Shown here piece by piece: positions 18,431 to 26,206 of a stretch of DNA of 64,000 bases. The notes under the pieces are model-generated. The model was not told where the DNA came from. It made no database searches and saw only the letters and a list, made by a program, of their open reading frames with translations. A program made the translations under genes and the position numbers. Each line of letters begins with the position of its first letter. Positions within the stretch are counted from its first letter, which is position 1. The DNA is from Polyangia bacterium (lineage in GTDB: Bacteria; Myxococcota_A; Polyangia; Polyangiales; Sandaracinaceae): assembly GCA_030426845.1 (NCBI GenBank), contig JAUHXR010000003.1:18084-82083 (forward strand). Direction: 5' to 3'.

Positions 18431-18818
18431 CGCATGGCGCGCGCTCTTCGGCGTCGCGCTCGTCGTCTGCGCGGCGGGGTGCGGGCCGAGCATCCGGAAC
18501 ATGTCGCGGGTTCGGGTCTCGGCCCCGGCGCTGTCCGCCGAGGTCGCGCTCGTCCACGCTCGCGCGCTCCACTACGAGGTCGAGGTGGCCCAGCCGGCGC
18601 GCGGCCGTATCGGCCTGCGCGCGCACTACCAGGACCGCGACTCCAACGAGCACGGCCGCTACCGCATCGCGATCGTCTGCGAGGCCGCGGGCTGCGAGGT
18701 CTACCCGATCGGGCCCCGCGTCGAGCGGCTCGACTACGCGCACTACCGCCTCCCGGAGCGGCTGATGGCGGAGATCCAGCTCCTCGCCGACGAGCTCGCG
18801 CGGGCGGGGGGCGGCTGA
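18405..18818 (+). CDS. Small lipoprotein in the KS/ACP operon
   Basis: The 137-residue protein has a signal peptide ending in lipobox AAGC (about residue 26) and a compact alpha/beta body with two further cysteines (IVCEAAGCEVYPIG). Its ATG lies inside the end of the preceding gene and its stop is directly followed (1 bp) by the GTG of the ketosynthase fusion, so it is embedded in the operon. Function unknown. The pattern of lipoproteins interleaved with acyl-carrier genes suggests that the product is delivered to the envelope. Confidence 0.75.
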   Translation: MVSLATRADAWRALFGVALVVCAAGCGPSIRNMSRVRVSAPALSAEVALVHARALHYEVEVAQPARGRIGLRAHYQDRDSNEHGRYRIAIVCEAAGCEVYPIGPRVERLDYAHYRLPERLMAEIQLLADELARAGGG

Positions 18819-18819
18819 G

Positions 18820-20727
18820 GTGTCGGTCGCGATCCGGGGCCTGGGCGCGGTCTGCGCGATCGGCCACGATCTGCCGTCGCTCGCGCGAGCGGTGCGCGCG
18901 GGGGAGCACGGTCTCGGGCCGGTCCGTCACTTCGACGTCGCGCCCTTCGCGCCCGTCTCCCTCGGGGGCTGCGTGAACGACGGCGCGGGCTGCGTCGCGT
19001 GGGCGGTCCGGGCCGTGCGCGAGGCGTTCCTCGCGTCGGGCGTCGAGGCCGCGCCGGCGCGGATCGCGGTGGTCGCCGGCACCACCGAGGGCGACGACCA
19101 CGACATCCCCGGGGTCGCGCGGGCGGTGGCGGCCGCGCTCGGCGCCCGCGGGCCGCAGCTCACGCTGTCGACCGCGTGCACCTCGAGCGCGAACGCGATC
19201 GGGCTCGGCAAGGACCTGCTCGATCGCGGCGACGCGGACGTCGTCGTCGCGGGCGGGGCCGAGCGGCTCGCCAAGGAGATGTACGCCGGCTTCCACCGCC
19301 TCGGGGTCCTCGCCGTCGAGCCCTGCCGCCCGTTCGGCGACGCCTTCGGGACGACGCTCGGGGAGGGCGCGGGCTTCGTCGTGCTCACCCGCGAGGCGGG
19401 CGACGCGCGGGCGCACCTCGCGGGCTACGGGCTCTCGAGCGACGCCTGGCACGAGACCTCGCCCGAGCCGCGGGGCGCGGGGGTGGCCCGGGCGATCGAG
19501 GGGGCGCTGCGTGACGCGCGGCTCGCGCCGGCCGCGATCGACTACGTCAACGCGCACGGCACCGGCACCGCGGCCAACGACGACGCCGAGTGGCGCGGGG
19601 TCACGGCGGCGCTCGGCGCGCGCGCGGCCGAGGTGCCGATCAGCGCGAGCAAGTCGCTCCTCGGGCACGCCCAGGGCGCCGCGGGGGTGCTCGAGCTGAT
19701 CGTCGGGCTGCTCTGCGCGGCCGAAGGGACCGTGCCGCCGACGCTGCGCGTGGGGCGTGGCCGGCCGGGGGGGCCGCCCGACCCGGTGGCGACCGAGCGG
19801 CCGCGCCCGCACCACGCCCGCGCGTGGCTCTCGAGCAGCGCGGCGTTCGGCGGCGCCAACGCTGTGCTCTGCGTTCAAGCGGAGCCGGCGCCGAGCGCGC
19901 CCCGCGCCCGCCGCCCGGTCGTGATCGCGGGGCTCGGACGGGCGGAGGTGCCGGCCGGAGCTCGCCGCGAGGACGCGCGCTGGCCCGAGCTCGCCGGGCT
20001 CGACCCGCGCGGGACCGACCCGAGCGGGCGGGCGTGCTGCGTGGCCGCGACCCGCGCCCTCGCCGACGCGGGGCTGAAGGTGAGCGGCGCGCTGCGCGAC
20101 CGGGCGGGGGTGTTCGCCGGCGCGACCCGTGTGTCTCCCGAGTCGGTCGAGGCGTACCGCGCGAGCATCGAGCGGGGAGGCCTCGCGCGCTGCTCGGCCG
20201 CGGCCTTCGCGCGGCTCGTGCTCCACGGGCCGACCGGCCTCGTGTCCCGCCGGCTCGCGCTGCGCGGCCCGACGACGACGCTCGCGGGGGGCGGGCTCGC
20301 GGGGATGCTCGCGGTGGCCTACGCGGCGCGGACCCTGGCCCACCGGGACGACGCCGACGTGATGCTCGCGCTGGGCTTCGACGAGCGCCGAGTGGGCGAG
20401 AGAGACGGCGAGGGAGCGGACGAGCCGGAGGGGGCCGCCTGCGTCGCGCTGCGCGTCGGCGGCGACGGCCCCCGCGTCCTCGGCGTCGGGCTCACCGGGC
20501 CGAACGATCGCGAAGGAGCGGTCGCGCGCGCCCTCGCCGACGCGGGCCGGTCGCGGTGCGAGGTCACGGCCTGGCGCGTCGAGGAGGCGGCCGAGCACGC
20601 GCCGTCGCTCGCGAGCGCGGCGCTCGTCGCCGAGGCGGCGGAGGCGGCGCGCGCGGGCGGCTTGATCGTGGTCGCGCTGGCGGACGACGCCGCGGCCTGT
20701 GCGCTGGTGATCGGAGAGGAGAGCTGA
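18820..20727 (+). CDS. Ketosynthase-chain-length-factor fusion
   Basis: The 635-residue protein contains two condensing-enzyme folds. Residues 1-355 are an active KAS: nucleophile Cys120 in STACTSSA, His246 in NAHGTGT and His283 in KSLLGHAQG. Residues 366-635 are a second, shorter KAS-like half in which the nucleophile position is lost (PTTTLAGGGLAGM, 484-496) and no NAHGT motif is seen, as in chain-length factors of type II polyketide and aryl polyene pathways. In those systems KS and CLF are normally separate partner proteins; here they are joined in one chain. It should extend an ACP-bound chain using malonyl units from the FabD-like enzyme at the operon end. Confidence 0.82.
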   Translation: MSVAIRGLGAVCAIGHDLPSLARAVRAGEHGLGPVRHFDVAPFAPVSLGGCVNDGAGCVAWAVRAVREAFLASGVEAAPARIAVVAGTTEGDDHDIPGVARAVAAALGARGPQLTLSTACTSSANAIGLGKDLLDRGDADVVVAGGAERLAKEMYAGFHRLGVLAVEPCRPFGDAFGTTLGEGAGFVVLTREAGDARAHLAGYGLSSDAWHETSPEPRGAGVARAIEGALRDARLAPAAIDYVNAHGTGTAANDDAEWRGVTAALGARAAEVPISASKSLLGHAQGAAGVLELIVGLLCAAEGTVPPTLRVGRGRPGGPPDPVATERPRPHHARAWLSSSAAFGGANAVLCVQAEPAPSAPRARRPVVIAGLGRAEVPAGARREDARWPELAGLDPRGTDPSGRACCVAATRALADAGLKVSGALRDRAGVFAGATRVSPESVEAYRASIERGGLARCSAAAFARLVLHGPTGLVSRRLALRGPTTTLAGGGLAGMLAVAYAARTLAHRDDADVMLALGFDERRVGERDGEGADEPEGAACVALRVGGDGPRVLGVGLTGPNDREGAVARALADAGRSRCEVTAWRVEEAAEHAPSLASAALVAEAAEAARAGGLIVVALADDAAACALVIGEES

Positions 20728-20728
20728 C

Positions 20729-21025
20729 ATGGACGAGGGCCTGGAGAGTCACCTGGCCGCGCGGCGCGAGGCGCTCGAGCGGGTGCGCGCGATGCTCGTG
20801 GAACACCTGAAGGTCCCGCTGCGCCCCGCGCAGATCGACCTGGACGCCCCGCTCTTCGGCACGGGCCTCGGCCTCGACTCGATCGACGCGGTCGAGCTCG
20901 TCGTCGCGATCGAGACCGAGTTCGGGCTCTCGATCCCCGAGGAGGAGGCGCAGCCGTGGATGTTCCGCACCGTCCACTCGGTCGTCGAGCTGGTGGTCGC
21001 GCGCGCGGAGGCCGGCGATGCCTGA
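20729..21025 (+). CDS. Acyl carrier protein
   Basis: The 98-residue protein carries the phosphopantetheine attachment motif GLDSID with Ser51, followed by the typical recognition helix (AVELVVAIETEFGL). An N-terminal extension of about 18 residues precedes the four-helix domain. The ATG lies one base after the stop of the KS/CLF gene. It is the carrier on which the operon product would be assembled, serving the KS/CLF, reductase and dehydratase encoded around it. Confidence 0.92.
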   Translation: MDEGLESHLAARREALERVRAMLVEHLKVPLRPAQIDLDAPLFGTGLGLDSIDAVELVVAIETEFGLSIPEEEAQPWMFRTVHSVVELVVARAEAGDA

Positions 21026-22082
21026 GGCGGACGAGGTCAGCGCGATCCGGACCCGGGTCGGCCTGCACCGCGGGACACCGGTCGGGGTCGCGCTCCGCGG
21101 TGAGGGCGCGCGCGAGGCGGCGCTGCGCCTCTGCCCGTCGCGGCTGTTCCTGCGTGACGCGATGATCCGCGAGTCGCTGCTCCTCGACGAGGCGGGGCGG
21201 CCGCTCGCGGACGTGCTCGTCGCGGCCGACGACGAGGACTACCTGCTGCTGGCGGAGGGCCTCGACGCGGCCGGGCTGCGCGCGGTCGTGGACGCTCGCC
21301 TCGAGGGGAGCCGAGACGTCTCGGTCGAGGACCTCGGCGCCGGGCGCGCGATGATCTCCCTGGACGGCCCGTGGGCGTGGTCGGCGGTCGCGGCGGTGCT
21401 CGGACCGGACCTCGTGGCGCTGCCCTACCTGAACCTGTTCCGGGTGGACGCCGGGCTCTGCCTGCGCGTCGGCAAGACGGGCGAGTTCGGCTACCAGCTC
21501 CTCGTCGACGAGGGCGCGGCGGAGGGGCTCTACGGCGCGCTGGAGGACGCGGTCGCGGGTCACGAGGGGAGGGCGGTCGGCGACCAGGCGCGGGCCCTCT
21601 GCCGCTTCGAGGGGTGGTTCTTCGACCCCGCGCACATCCCGACCGGGGTGACGCCGATCGAGCTCGGTCTCGGCTGGCGGCTGGACCTCGAGCGCGACTG
21701 GCTCGGGCGCGCCGCGATCGAGGAGCGGCTCGCCGCGCCCGGGCGGCGGCTCCGCTGCCTCCTCGCGCCGCGCCCGATCACGATGGGCGAGCCCGTCCGC
21801 CTTCGCGGCGAGGAGGTCGGCGTCGTGGTCCGCGCCGCCTACTCCTGGACCCGCGGGGAGCACGTGATCGCCGCGCTGATCGATGAGCCGGTGGGGCACG
21901 GCGGGGTCGACTTCGAGGTGGAGGACGCGGCCGGCGCGACGACTCGAGCGCGCCTCGTCGCCCCGCCGCTCCTCGACAACCACAGCCTCCACGTCGACCC
22001 GAGGCGGCACACCTTCACGGCCCGCGACGAGGTCGCGCTCGGCCCGCTCGCCCGCGGCCCCCGCGCCCCGGAGGCGGCGTGA
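21018..22082 (+). CDS. GcvT/DmdA-like folate-dependent protein
   Basis: The 354-residue protein resembles the aminomethyltransferase (glycine cleavage T-protein) fold: GKTGEFGYQLLV aligns with the RTGYTGEDGFEI motif, and VTPIELGLGWRLDLERDWLG with the conserved TPxExGLGWxVxLxKxxFxG segment. Relatives bind tetrahydrofolate and move one-carbon units, or demethylate substrates as DmdA does. No GcvP, GcvH or GcvPB gene is nearby, so ordinary glycine cleavage is unlikely. It overlaps acp by 8 bp and the reductase gene by 4 bp, so it belongs to the acyl operon. A folate-linked tailoring step on the acyl product is an inference. Confidence 0.7.
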   Translation: MPEADEVSAIRTRVGLHRGTPVGVALRGEGAREAALRLCPSRLFLRDAMIRESLLLDEAGRPLADVLVAADDEDYLLLAEGLDAAGLRAVVDARLEGSRDVSVEDLGAGRAMISLDGPWAWSAVAAVLGPDLVALPYLNLFRVDAGLCLRVGKTGEFGYQLLVDEGAAEGLYGALEDAVAGHEGRAVGDQARALCRFEGWFFDPAHIPTGVTPIELGLGWRLDLERDWLGRAAIEERLAAPGRRLRCLLAPRPITMGEPVRLRGEEVGVVVRAAYSWTRGEHVIAALIDEPVGHGGVDFEVEDAAGATTRARLVAPPLLDNHSLHVDPRRHTFTARDEVALGPLARGPRAPEAA

Positions 22083-22822
22083 GGCTCGCCGATCGGGTCG
22101 CGATCGTCACCGGCGGCAGCCGCGGGCTCGGCCCGGCGATCTGCGCCGAGCTGGCCGCCGAGGGGGCCCGCGTCGTCGTCGGCTACCGCCGGAGCGAGCG
22201 CGAGGCGGCCGAGGTGGTCGCCGCGATCGAGTCCTCGGGGGGCGCGGCCGAGGCGGCGGCGATCGACGTGCGCGAGTCGTCGTCGGTCAACGCGGTCACC
22301 CGCGCGGTGGTCGCGCGCCACGGCCGCCTCGACGCGCTCGTCACCTCGGCCGGGATCCACCACGACGCGCTCCTCGCGACGATGCCCGACGACGCGCTCT
22401 GCGACGTGATGCGCACCAACGTGGAGGGCACGATGCGGTGCGCCCGCGCCGCGCTGCGGCCCATGATGAAGCAGCGCGCCGGCGCGATCGTGGCCGTCGC
22501 CTCGGTGGCGGGGATCCGGGCGAGCGTCGGGCAGTCGAGCTACGCGGCGTCCAAGGGCGCGGTCCTCGCGCTCGTGCGCACCCTCGCGGCGGAGGTGGGG
22601 GGCTACGGCGTGCGCGTCAACGCGGTCGTCCCCGGCGTGTTCGACGCGGGCATGGCGACGCGGACCCCGCGCGACCGGGCCGAGGCGGTGCTCGCGCAGG
22701 TCCCGCTCGGGCGGCGGGGCGCCGCGCGCGAGCTCGCCCGCGCGGTGGTCTTCCTCGCGTCGGACGACGCCGCCTACGTGACCGGCCACGGCCTCGTGGT
22801 GGACGGAGGGCTGTCGGCGTGA
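22079..22822 (+). CDS. fabG: 3-oxoacyl-ACP reductase
   Basis: The 247-residue short-chain dehydrogenase has the NADPH fingerprint TGGSRGLG and the catalytic tetrad Asn114, Ser142 (ASVAG), Tyr155 and Lys159 (YAASK). The usual NNAG is TSAG at 89-92. It would reduce the beta-keto group made by the KS/CLF. The GTG start overlaps the upstream stop and its own stop overlaps the next GTG, so it is translationally coupled on both sides. Confidence 0.9.
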   Translation: MRLADRVAIVTGGSRGLGPAICAELAAEGARVVVGYRRSEREAAEVVAAIESSGGAAEAAAIDVRESSSVNAVTRAVVARHGRLDALVTSAGIHHDALLATMPDDALCDVMRTNVEGTMRCARAALRPMMKQRAGAIVAVASVAGIRASVGQSSYAASKGAVLALVRTLAAEVGGYGVRVNAVVPGVFDAGMATRTPRDRAEAVLAQVPLGRRGAARELARAVVFLASDDAAYVTGHGLVVDGGLSA

Positions 22823-23415
22823 CCGAGCTGACCCGGCTGCGCCTCGGCGCGGACACCGTGACTCACCTCCTGCCGCACCGCCGGCCGTTCCTCTTCGTCG
22901 ACGGCGTGACCGAGTTCGCGCGCGGGCCGCGGGCGCGGCTGCGCGCGTTCAAGCACGTCTCGGTCAACGAGCCGGTGTTCGAGGGGCACTTCCCCGGCCT
23001 CGCCCTCTGGCCCGGCGTCTACACCATCGAGGGCCTCGGTCAGACGATCAACGCGCTCACCGTGCTGGGGAGCATCGTCGAGGGCTTCGAGCGGCACGGG
23101 CGCGCCGAGGCCGACGCGCTCGAGGCGCTGCGGGGCCTCGAGCGCCGTCACCGGCTGGGCGCGCGCGAGCCGTCCGAGGACGAGCGCGCCCTGGTGGCGC
23201 ACCTCGGCGACCCGCGCGACCGGTTCGGCTTCTCGGGCGCGGTCGACGTCAAGCTCACCGAGCCGGTCTTCGCCGGGGTGCGCCTCGACTACGACGTGGC
23301 CCTGTCCCGCGCGGTCGGCAACGCCCTCCGCTTCGACGTGCGCGCGACGGTCGAGGACCGCATCGTGGCGCAAGGGACGATGACGAGCGCGCTCCCGACC
23401 GCGGCGTGGCGGTGA
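22819..23415 (+). CDS. FabZ-like hotdog-fold 3-hydroxyacyl-ACP dehydratase
   Basis: The 198-residue protein begins with LLPHRRPFLFVDGV, the FabZ opening motif. The catalytic pair is His57 (EGHFPG) and Glu71 (WPGVYTIEGLGQT). It is longer than FabZ (about 150 residues) because of a roughly 50-residue insertion (92-140) before the last strands (VDVKLTEPVF). It should dehydrate the hydroxyacyl-ACP made by the FabG-like enzyme. With no enoyl reductase in the operon, the chain would keep double bonds, as in a polyene. Confidence 0.85.
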   Translation: MTELTRLRLGADTVTHLLPHRRPFLFVDGVTEFARGPRARLRAFKHVSVNEPVFEGHFPGLALWPGVYTIEGLGQTINALTVLGSIVEGFERHGRAEADALEALRGLERRHRLGAREPSEDERALVAHLGDPRDRFGFSGAVDVKLTEPVFAGVRLDYDVALSRAVGNALRFDVRATVEDRIVAQGTMTSALPTAAWR

Positions 23416-24818
23416 CGCCCGAGTGGGGGCGCGGCGCGGCCCTCGCGTGCCTCCTCCTGGGCTGCGCGGCCGCGCCCCGGTGGTCGGCCCGGAGCCCCGC
23501 GGGCGATCACGAGGCGCGCCTCGAGGAGGGCCCCGACGGAGCCCGCGTGATCCTCGACGGGGAGGCGCGAGGCCCCTTCGTCGCGGTGGCGCTCGACGCG
23601 CTGGTGTGGACCGAGACCGGCGCGGCGGTGCCGGTCCAGACGCCCGCGGGCTGGCACGTCCTGCGCGCGGGCTCGCTCGGCCCGGCGCACCGCGCGGTCG
23701 GGGAGCTCCACGCCGAAGGCGGCGCGCTGCGCTACGCCGCGCTGGACGGCGACGGCTGGCGACTCTTCGACGGCGACCGCGTCGGGCCGCCGCACGCCGG
23801 TGTGATCGCGGGCTCGGTCGTTCGCTCTCATGGCCACCTCGCCTACCTCGCGCGGGATCGGGACGGCGCGCGGGCGGTGATCGACCAGGCGCCCCAGCGC
23901 GCGCACCGACACGTCGACCGCCTCGGCTTCGCCGGCAAGCGCGGCCTCGTGGTCTACGTCGGCTACGACGACGACGGCGCGCGGGTGATCGCCGGGTCAC
24001 GGGCGAGCGCGCCCTACGACGCGGTGCACGAGCTGGCGCGGGCCCCGCTGGCCGCGCGCTGGGCGGCGATCGTCGAGCGGGCGGGCGCGCTCTGGCTGCT
24101 GCGCGACGGCGACGAGGCGCCGCTCCCGCGGGGCGCCCGGGGCCTCGCCCTCTCCGACGACGGCGCGCGGGTCGGCTGGATCGTCCCCGGCGAGCCCGAG
24201 CGGATCGTCGTCGACGGCCGCCCGGTCCACGCCGCGGCCGAGCTCGCGCACCTCGGCTTCGTCCCCATCACCGGGGCCCCGCTGTTCGTGGCGCGCGGCG
24301 CCCGGGGGTGGCGCGTGGTCCACAACGGGCGCCCGGGGCCCCGCTTCGACGCGGTCGAGCCGCCGGTCACGAGCCGCGGCGGCCGCTGGGCCTACCTCGG
24401 CCATCGGGCCGTCGGGGACGCGGTGGTGGTCGACGGAGAGGCCGTCGTTCGAGCCGAGTGGGCGAGCGCGCCGGTCCTCGAGGGCCCGGGCTGGGCGTGC
24501 CTCGCGCGGCGCGGTGCGCAACGATTCGTGCATTGGTCAGGAGCTCGGTCGAGGGGTCGTTTCGCGGTGCCGCGCCCCTTCGTCGACACCCTCGTGCTCG
24601 ACCCGGGCGGCGCGCACGTCGCGGTGGCGGTGGCCGACGAGGGTCGGCGCGAGCTGCGCGTGTACGTGGACGGGCGCGACGCCGGGCCCCTCGCCGCCGA
24701 GGCGCTGATCGCCCGCGCGGGCGACGGAGCCGAGGGCGCCCGCGCGGTCGTCGGGGCGGTGATGGCGCGGGCGCTCGACGCGCGCGGCGAGGCTCGCGAT
24801 GGCGGGGACGCCCGGTGA
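23406..24818 (+). CDS. Beta-propeller-like lipoprotein
   Basis: The 470-residue protein starts at GTG 23406 within the end of the dehydratase gene (a GTG two codons later is an alternative). It has a signal peptide with lipobox LLGC. The body is made of repeated WD-like or TolB-like strands (DGWRLFDGDRVGP, GWIVPGEPERIVVDGRPV, RGWRVVHNGRP), with about 6-8 blades. The function is not recognisable. It is co-translated with the following acyltransferase, so it should be made together with the acyl pathway, perhaps as an export or surface-binding partner. Confidence 0.7.
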   Translation: MAVTPEWGRGAALACLLLGCAAAPRWSARSPAGDHEARLEEGPDGARVILDGEARGPFVAVALDALVWTETGAAVPVQTPAGWHVLRAGSLGPAHRAVGELHAEGGALRYAALDGDGWRLFDGDRVGPPHAGVIAGSVVRSHGHLAYLARDRDGARAVIDQAPQRAHRHVDRLGFAGKRGLVVYVGYDDDGARVIAGSRASAPYDAVHELARAPLAARWAAIVERAGALWLLRDGDEAPLPRGARGLALSDDGARVGWIVPGEPERIVVDGRPVHAAAELAHLGFVPITGAPLFVARGARGWRVVHNGRPGPRFDAVEPPVTSRGGRWAYLGHRAVGDAVVVDGEAVVRAEWASAPVLEGPGWACLARRGAQRFVHWSGARSRGRFAVPRPFVDTLVLDPGGAHVAVAVADEGRRELRVYVDGRDAGPLAAEALIARAGDGAEGARAVVGAVMARALDARGEARDGGDAR

Positions 24819-25606
24819 GCGAGCTCGCGCTCTTCGCCGGCCAGGGCTCAGAGGAGCCGGGGATGGGCCTCGGCGGGAGCCCGCGCTGGCTCGAGGAGGC
24901 GTCGCGGGTCACGGGGGTCGACGTCGGCCGGGCCATCGAGCGCGGCGGGCGGGCCCTCGCGCGCACCGAGGTGCTCCAGCCCGCGCTGGTCGCGGTGGGG
25001 CTCGCCGCGGCCGAGGGGCGAGCCTTCGCGTGGGTCGGCGGTCACTCCCTCGGCGAGCTCACCGCGGCGTGCTGGGCGGCTGATCTGCCGCCGCGCGAGG
25101 CGCTCGCGCTCGCCGCGCTGCGCGGCCGGCGGATGGCCGAGCTCGCCGCGGCGCACCCCGGAGGGATGGTGGCGGTGGACGAAGCGGCGGCGGAGGGCCC
25201 GCCCCCGGGGCTGGAGGTCGCCGCGATCAACGCGCCGGGCGAGGTCGTCCTGACGGGGCCTGAGGACGCGCTCGCGGGCGTCCGAGGGCGTCGCTTGCGG
25301 ACCGCGGGACCGTGGCACAGCGCGGCGCTCCGCCCGATGATCGAGGAGCTCCGGGACGCGGTCCGGGACGCGCTGCGCGGGCGTCGTCTGCGCGCGCGTG
25401 TGGTCTCGGCGGCCGAGGTCGGCGAGGTCCCGGCGGAGCGGCTGGCCGACGTCCTCGCGGAGAGCGTCGCGCGCCCGGTGCGGTGGCTGCCGCTGGTCGG
25501 CTGGCTCGAGGCGCGCGGGGTCCGCCGCGCCCACCTGGTCGAGCCAGCTCGCACCACCCGCGCCCTGCTGCGGCGTGCCGCGAAGGAGCGCTGGACCCTG
25601 GCTTGA
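24815..25606 (+). CDS. fabD: Malonyl-CoA:ACP transacylase
   Basis: The 263-residue protein opens with LFAGQGSEEPGMG and has the nucleophile Ser78 in GHSLGE and the catalytic His168 (GPWHSAAL). It loads malonyl groups onto the operon ACP. It is slightly shorter than housekeeping FabD (about 310 residues), lacking part of the ferredoxin-like insert. The start is a GTG that overlaps the upstream stop by four bases. It closes the operon that begins at 17411. Confidence 0.88.
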   Translation: MSELALFAGQGSEEPGMGLGGSPRWLEEASRVTGVDVGRAIERGGRALARTEVLQPALVAVGLAAAEGRAFAWVGGHSLGELTAACWAADLPPREALALAALRGRRMAELAAAHPGGMVAVDEAAAEGPPPGLEVAAINAPGEVVLTGPEDALAGVRGRRLRTAGPWHSAALRPMIEELRDAVRDALRGRRLRARVVSAAEVGEVPAERLADVLAESVARPVRWLPLVGWLEARGVRRAHLVEPARTTRALLRRAAKERWTLA

Positions 25607-25649
25607 CCGACGCCGCTGCCGCGGCCGGCGCTCGGTGGTAAGCCTCCGG

Positions 25650-26141
25650 ATGACCGAGCGCTTCGAGATCCGCGCGATCGAGCCGAGCCTCCTCGCGGGC
25701 GCGCGCGACGCGCTGCTCGCCCGCCTGCGCGCGGTCTTGCCCGCCTGGGCGGAGGCGATCGAAGTGGGGAGCACCGCGGTCGCCGGCGTGATCGGCAAGG
25801 GCGACATCGACGTCCTCGTGCGGGTCCCGACCGACCGGTTCGCCGAGGCGCGCGCGCTCCTCGACCGGACCCTCGAGCGGAACCCGAACCAGCTCTCGAA
25901 CGCGATCTACCAGGGCTACCTCGTCGACTCGGAGCTCGACGCCGCGGAGCTCGACATCGCGGTGCAGCTCACGGTCGCCGGCGGCCCCTACGACGACTTC
26001 GAGGCCTTCCTCGCGCTCCTCCGTGCGGATCCCGCGCTGCGCGAGGCCTACAACGACCTCAAGCGTCGCCACGACGGCGGCTCGATGGAGGCCTATCGGG
26101 CCGACAAGCGCGCGTTCATCGAGGCCGCCCTCGCGGGCTGA
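25650..26141 (+). CDS. GrpB-family nucleotidyltransferase-like protein
   Basis: The 163-residue protein matches the GrpB/UPF0157 fold of the nucleotidyltransferase superfamily: VGSTAVAGVIGKGDIDVLV has the Gly-Ser motif and the Asp-x-Asp pair, followed by LDIAVQLT. The C-terminus has the family-typical Y-x-x-x-K (YRADKRAFIE). Substrate and reaction are unknown for the family. A GTG at 25635 could give five extra residues. It stands apart from the preceding operon by 43 bp. Confidence 0.85.
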   Translation: MTERFEIRAIEPSLLAGARDALLARLRAVLPAWAEAIEVGSTAVAGVIGKGDIDVLVRVPTDRFAEARALLDRTLERNPNQLSNAIYQGYLVDSELDAAELDIAVQLTVAGGPYDDFEAFLALLRADPALREAYNDLKRRHDGGSMEAYRADKRAFIEAALAG

Positions 26142-26206
26142 GGTGGTCGGCGAGAAAAGCTGCGACGGGCCGCGTGGCTCCGCGTCCTCGGGTCGGAGGA
26201 CGACAC

